From Synchiropus splendidus (Eukaryota; Chordata; Actinopteri; Syngnathiformes; Callionymidae): a DNA stretch of 64,000 nt. Made by a program: the position numbers and the translations under genes. The DNA lies in contig NC_071335.1 of NCBI RefSeq assembly GCF_027744825.2, positions 29,750,501 to 29,814,500 on the forward strand, given 5' to 3'. Position 1 is the stretch's first letter. Each line of letters starts with the position of its first letter. This document shows positions 62,701 to 64,000 of this stretch, one piece after another. Under the pieces are notes generated by a model, which worked only from the letters and a program-made list of their open reading frames with translations, did not search any database and had not been told where the DNA came from.

Positions 62701-64000
62701 ACAAAATTCTTGGATCAGCATAACTCAATTTTGAGCGAGAGGACATGGACATCATATGTTGTTAATTCGTAATACTTGTTGAAAGTAGCAATGTAAGGGC
62801 ATTTTACGGAACTTTTAGTTAGAGAGTTCGGGTTGGGGTTAGGGTACAGTCTATACTGTATATAGGGTATATATATCATTCTCTTACAGGTCATTGAGGC
62901 AACATTTTCACGTGTAAAAACAAATAAAAGGTGTTGTTTCACTCACTGAGTAAATAAAATCGCCATTAACCATTGGAGTCATAAAAATGGCTATAATTCA
63001 TGGCTAAACATTTTTTTAGAGCCAAGGCCCGGTTTAATGTCCGAGATTATTATTACAACATGACAATGTGATGCGGCCGACATGGAGCCTGCAGCCCGTC
63101 ATCAAAATCTCGAATCTCAAATTTGCTGCAATGAATGATGGTCTGCCATTCAAACCCATTTCAAAGAAGAAAAAAATGGCAGGAATGTCAACAAAAGTCT
63201 TCTACAGCCGCTATGAAAGAAATGTGTGAAACATTCTGTCCAAATTTCTGAAAAGAAACCATTCTATGTTTGTAGTTTCAGGTGGCATCTAAATTTGAGA
63301 CATTTTCATAAGTAGTGGATATAGTTGTAATGAGCTGACTGTTGACCTTCTGTTTAGTATCATATTGTCTGTGTCAAGTGAATGAGGAACCACCCCCACA
63401 TTAAACTACATACATTTAGAAAGGATATGTTCTGTGTTTGCCGAAAAGTGTATTTTAACAAACATGAAGATGGACCTCCAAAGGAATGCTATGTGAAATA
63501 GAGGTGGAAATGTCTTAGAGGTTACTAAGACATTTCCACCTCTATTTCACATTCGCTGTTTTTTTTTTGTCTAATTAATGATTTTATCTTGCCATGTCTG
63601 GTTGAGCCATGAAAAAGATCGGTGCAGTTGTGTGCTGGAGTCCATGCATTCTCAGTGTGCGCCAGCAGTCAGCCTTCTTCATCATTATTCTGACCGTGTC
63701 TTCACCTCTGTGTCCTCCATCTCCCCGCCAGCCATCTCCACACCAATCTTCTGGGATCACCTTTCATGTTTTTAAATGTCCTATTTGTACATATCTCTCC
63801 CCAGGATTTAAGCATTTTGTTTTCATTCCATTGAATTTTATTCAAGCTATTGATCCCCTCTCTGCCAGGAATATCCTGAGCGCCCAGATGTACCGTGGCT
63901 TAGTGATCTTGACTGGAGGATGTGTTGTGAGTTGGAGGACGCACTGCCATGCTTCAAGGGCTTTTGCAAGGAAATCACCAAGACTCACATACACATTACA
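33118..64000 (+). CDS. dnah6: Dynein axonemal heavy chain 6 (partial, 66 coding exons, C-terminus beyond the window)
   Basis: DNAH6 is a single-headed inner-arm dynein heavy chain, an AAA+ motor that moves on axonemal doublet microtubules. The 66 exons found give 9,930 nt (3,310 codons) with every junction in frame. Mammalian DNAH6 is about 4,150 residues, so about 850 remain outside. P-loops: AAA1 GPAGTGKT (1334-1341), AAA2 GPTGGGKT (1615-1622), AAA3 GATGVGKS (1960-1967), AAA4 GVGGTGKQ (2311-2318). Assignment to DNAH6 rather than DNAH3/7/12 rests on close agreement along the whole length, including the poorly conserved tail ([29 protein letters not shown]). The ATG at 33118 has A at -3 and begins an acidic, Ser-rich tail. 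An in-frame ATG at 33043 is an alternative, and an acceptor-like AG just before 33111 allows an upstream leader exon. The intron at 58711 starts with GG. Exon positions are given by region in the next entries. Confidence 0.96.
34190..34390. repeat. Interspersed repeat remnant (TCTGGCCCGGGGGCCAAATG)
   Basis: GTCTGGCCCGGGGGCCAAATGCGGCCTG is a motif of a widely dispersed vertebrate DNA transposon end. The remainder is AT-rich and diverged. It lies in dnah6 intron 3. Family and limits uncertain. Confidence 0.4.
36029..36270. repeat. Decayed fish interspersed repeat (CCATCCATACATTTTCTGCC type)
   Basis: CATCCATCCATACATTTTCTGCCATTATC followed by GATCTGCTCCCAACTG, and later GAACAGGGAGGCATCCAGACCAGATG, follows the order of a very common teleost repeat that starts CATCCATCCATTTTCTGCCGC. 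It lies in dnah6 intron 7. CpG sites are mostly lost, so it is old. Confidence 0.5.
37790..37834. repeat. GGAT microsatellite
   Basis: About eleven uninterrupted ATGG units in dnah6 intron 12. Same unit as the larger array in sclt1 intron 7. Confidence 0.9.
38955..39697. mobile_element. Non-autonomous hAT transposon, 743 bp, with 8-bp target duplication
   Basis: The left end TAGGGATGCTCCGATC is matched by the right end GATCGGAGCATCCTTA as a terminal inverted repeat with one mismatch. The flanks GTTTAGGA and GTTTTGGA form an 8-bp duplication with one mismatch, the hAT signature. Subterminal GATCGG motifs crowd the right end. No open transposase frame remains. It lies in dnah6 intron 12. Confidence 0.85.
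40733..40880. repeat. Palindromic MITE family, copy 6 (diverged)
   Basis: GGTTCATGAAACAGTGTCCTCATTTTCAG at the left and ATGACACTGTATCATGAAGCTTCATCAGG at the right form an inverted pair. The centre has CGACTGAGCTCTGGAAATGACAC, as in the sclt1 intron 15 group. Located in dnah6 intron 14. Confidence 0.5.
43177..47437 (+). other. dnah6: dnah6 exons 20-29: linker region
   Basis: Exons 43177-43227, 44019-44111, 44178-44297, 44482-44662, 44805-44901, 45030-45264, 45453-45617, 46460-46570, 46651-46776, 47282-47437 (residues 869-1313). This is the mechanical linker that swings across the AAA ring. Family signatures include [40 protein letters not shown] (spanning the exon 24-25 join), LRKCFDAI, and [10 protein letters not shown] with [18 protein letters not shown] leading into AAA1. 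Exon 20 codes for only 17 residues. Intron 26 (45618-46459) holds a repeat starting at 45630. Confidence 0.93.
45630..46010. repeat. Probable hAT-type repeat remnant
   Basis: It starts CAGGGTTCTTAACCTTTTTGAACACAGGGAGCACCG, a start typical of dispersed vertebrate hAT elements, and continues AT-rich. I did not find a convincing right terminus. Lies in dnah6 intron 26. Confidence 0.4.
49622..49790. repeat. Palindromic hAT-type MITE, copy 7
   Basis: It runs from TAGTCATGGGTAGATGG to TTCTATCCATCACCA. Inside are TTGCAGCAGACATTGCCATCTAGTGGCCTCTGAAAATCAGGACACTGTTTCATGAAACAG, a well-preserved right half. The left half is shortened. Located in dnah6 intron 34. Confidence 0.6.
49795..50220. repeat. Degenerate CTA/CTG-rich low-complexity stretch
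   Basis: The plus strand is full of ACTACT, GCTACAA, CTACTACTAC and TACTGCT motifs over about 425 bp, without an exact period. It looks like a decayed trinucleotide-type repeat next to MITE copy 7 in dnah6 intron 34. Confidence 0.5.
50676..50719. repeat. AAT microsatellite
   Basis: About thirteen AAT units, with one AAC interruption, in dnah6 intron 35. Confidence 0.9.
53165..57032 (+). other. dnah6: dnah6 exons 41-51: AAA3 and AAA4 modules
   Basis: Exons 53165-53386, 53496-53643, 53722-53879, 54149-54280, 54426-54597, 55455-55601, 55671-55744, 55821-55975, 56054-56285, 56350-56502, 56892-57032 (residues 1893-2470). AAA3 has GATGVGKS, the Walker A lysine and serine being split by intron 41, and Walker [12 protein letters not shown] (Asp2028, Asp2029). 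AAA4 has GVGGTGKQS at 56100-56126 and the strand VFLFTDTQ. Both therefore keep nucleotide-binding residues. [16 protein letters not shown] and [13 protein letters not shown] are strongly conserved AAA3 segments. Confidence 0.94.
54795..54900. repeat. Fragment of a fish interspersed repeat
   Basis: TTGGACTGGTCACCTGTCTA, GGCACATAGAGA and GGGAAGGAAACCCACACAAGCACAGGAGAGCATG follow, in order, a dispersed teleost repeat in which they read GGACTGGTCGCCAG, GGCACATA and GGAGGAAACCCACGC. CpG decay shows age. In dnah6 intron 45. Confidence 0.5.
57176..59171 (+). other. dnah6: dnah6 exons 52-58: stalk coiled coil and microtubule-binding domain
   Basis: Exons 57176-57418, 57851-58018, 58079-58314, 58384-58528, 58594-58710, 58780-58903, 58975-59171 (residues 2471-2880). 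The outgoing coiled coil begins near exon 53 ([20 protein letters not shown]). The microtubule-binding tip is about [13 protein letters not shown] to [11 protein letters not shown]. The return coil is in exon 57 ([16 protein letters not shown]). [10 protein letters not shown] and [13 protein letters not shown] lead into AAA5. The intron between exons 56 and 57 (58711-58779, 69 bp) begins GG, though the join AKAQ|EELA is demanded by conservation. Introns here are as short as 60 bp. Confidence 0.93.
57530..57745 (+). mobile_element. Decayed non-LTR retrotransposon fragment (reverse-transcriptase region)
   Basis: In shifting plus-strand frames I see pieces typical of a LINE reverse transcriptase: a [14 protein letters not shown] palm motif near 57590-57620, then PWTM and a degraded F.DD motif near 57650-57680, then a [12 protein letters not shown] piece. 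Frameshifts and stops separate them, so it is a dead fragment inside dnah6 intron 52. Confidence 0.55.
59229..59461. mobile_element. Palindromic hAT-type MITE, copy 8, full length with target duplication
   Basis: It is 233 bp long, from TAGTGATATGTAGACGAGGT to CATCTATCCATCACTA. Flanks CGATTCTA (59221-59228) and CAATTCTA (59462-59469) are an 8-bp duplication with one mismatch. The left and right halves pair along most of the length. This is the best-preserved copy and defines the family. Lies in dnah6 intron 58. Confidence 0.75.
59693..59791. repeat. Nested 99-bp palindrome
   Basis: Order A-B-A-B-A', where A is AGCATTTATTTAATGCT, A' is its reverse complement, and B is the perfect 24-bp palindrome AAGTGTTATTAG/CTAATAACACTT. 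The whole block is its own reverse complement except for a few positions in the middle A. It lies in dnah6 intron 58, 230 bp after the MITE. Confidence 0.9.
59938..64000 (+). other. dnah6: dnah6 exons 59-66: AAA5 and the start of the AAA6 side (cut by window edge)
   Basis: Exons 59938-60141, 60684-60809, 60939-61103, 61171-61238, 61310-61490, 61568-61747, 61830-62063, 63869-64000+ (residues 2881-3310). Conserved segments are [86 protein letters not shown] and [19 protein letters not shown]5 of axonemal dyneins lacks a standard P-loop, as here. The last exon starts [13 protein letters not shown] and is open to the final base of the window, so its end is not seen. Confidence 0.92.
63491..63552. 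repeat. Perfect 28-bp inverted repeat with 6-nt loop
   Basis: The left arm 63491-63518 starts ATGTGAAATAGAGGTGG and ends TGTCTTAG. The right arm 63525-63552 is its exact reverse complement. The loop is AGGTTA. Located in dnah6 intron 65. Perfect pairing suggests a recent origin. I see no other sign of a transposon or RNA gene around it. Confidence 0.9.

Noticed and set aside
62815..62850. Telomere-like GGGTTGGGGTTAGGG
   Set aside because: Only two or three imperfect units; not an interstitial telomere array.
1..64000. tRNA, rRNA, CRISPR or prokaryotic operon features
   Set aside because: None seen; intron-rich genes and fish-type repeats show a vertebrate nuclear region.

Overview
The window looks like nuclear DNA of a teleost fish: compact genes with many short GT-AG introns, moderate AT richness, decayed hAT, Tc1/mariner and non-LTR insertions, and GGAT-type microsatellites. 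I assigned genes by stitching exons across introns. Every exon join given below keeps the reading frame, and the predicted proteins align from memory with known vertebrate families.

Layout: 1-6.7 kb is intergenic and repeat-bearing. From 6.7 to 12.6 kb the minus strand carries a complete five-coding-exon gene for the UPF0462 / C4orf33 family. A divergent promoter region follows (about 13.1-13.7 kb) with a good RFX X-box. From 14.7 to 30.5 kb the plus strand carries a complete 21-coding-exon sclt1 gene (sodium channel and clathrin linker 1, a centriolar distal-appendage protein). C4orf33 and SCLT1 are also neighbours in mammals. From 31.06 to 32.95 kb the plus strand has a small four-exon gene for a 168-residue protein that I do not recognise, with an X-box-like site 78 bp before its ATG. 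From 33.1 kb to the right edge runs dnah6, an axonemal inner-arm dynein heavy chain. 66 coding exons (3,310 codons) are in the window, covering the tail, linker, AAA1-AAA4, stalk with microtubule-binding domain, and AAA5. The remaining AAA6 and C-terminal part (about 850 residues by comparison with mammals) lies beyond position 64000.

Theme: sclt1 (basal body docking and ciliogenesis) and dnah6 (ciliary motility) are ciliary genes, and the unknown gene between them sits behind an X-box-like site. A cilium-related role for it is a reasonable but untested inference. It is the best candidate for something undescribed here.

Other points worth attention are a GG-AG (not GT-AG) intron inside the dynein stalk, a dispersed palindromic hAT-type MITE family with 8-bp target duplications, a 99-bp nested palindrome, and a perfect 28-bp hairpin in dnah6 introns. 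No prokaryotic, CRISPR, rRNA or tRNA features were seen.
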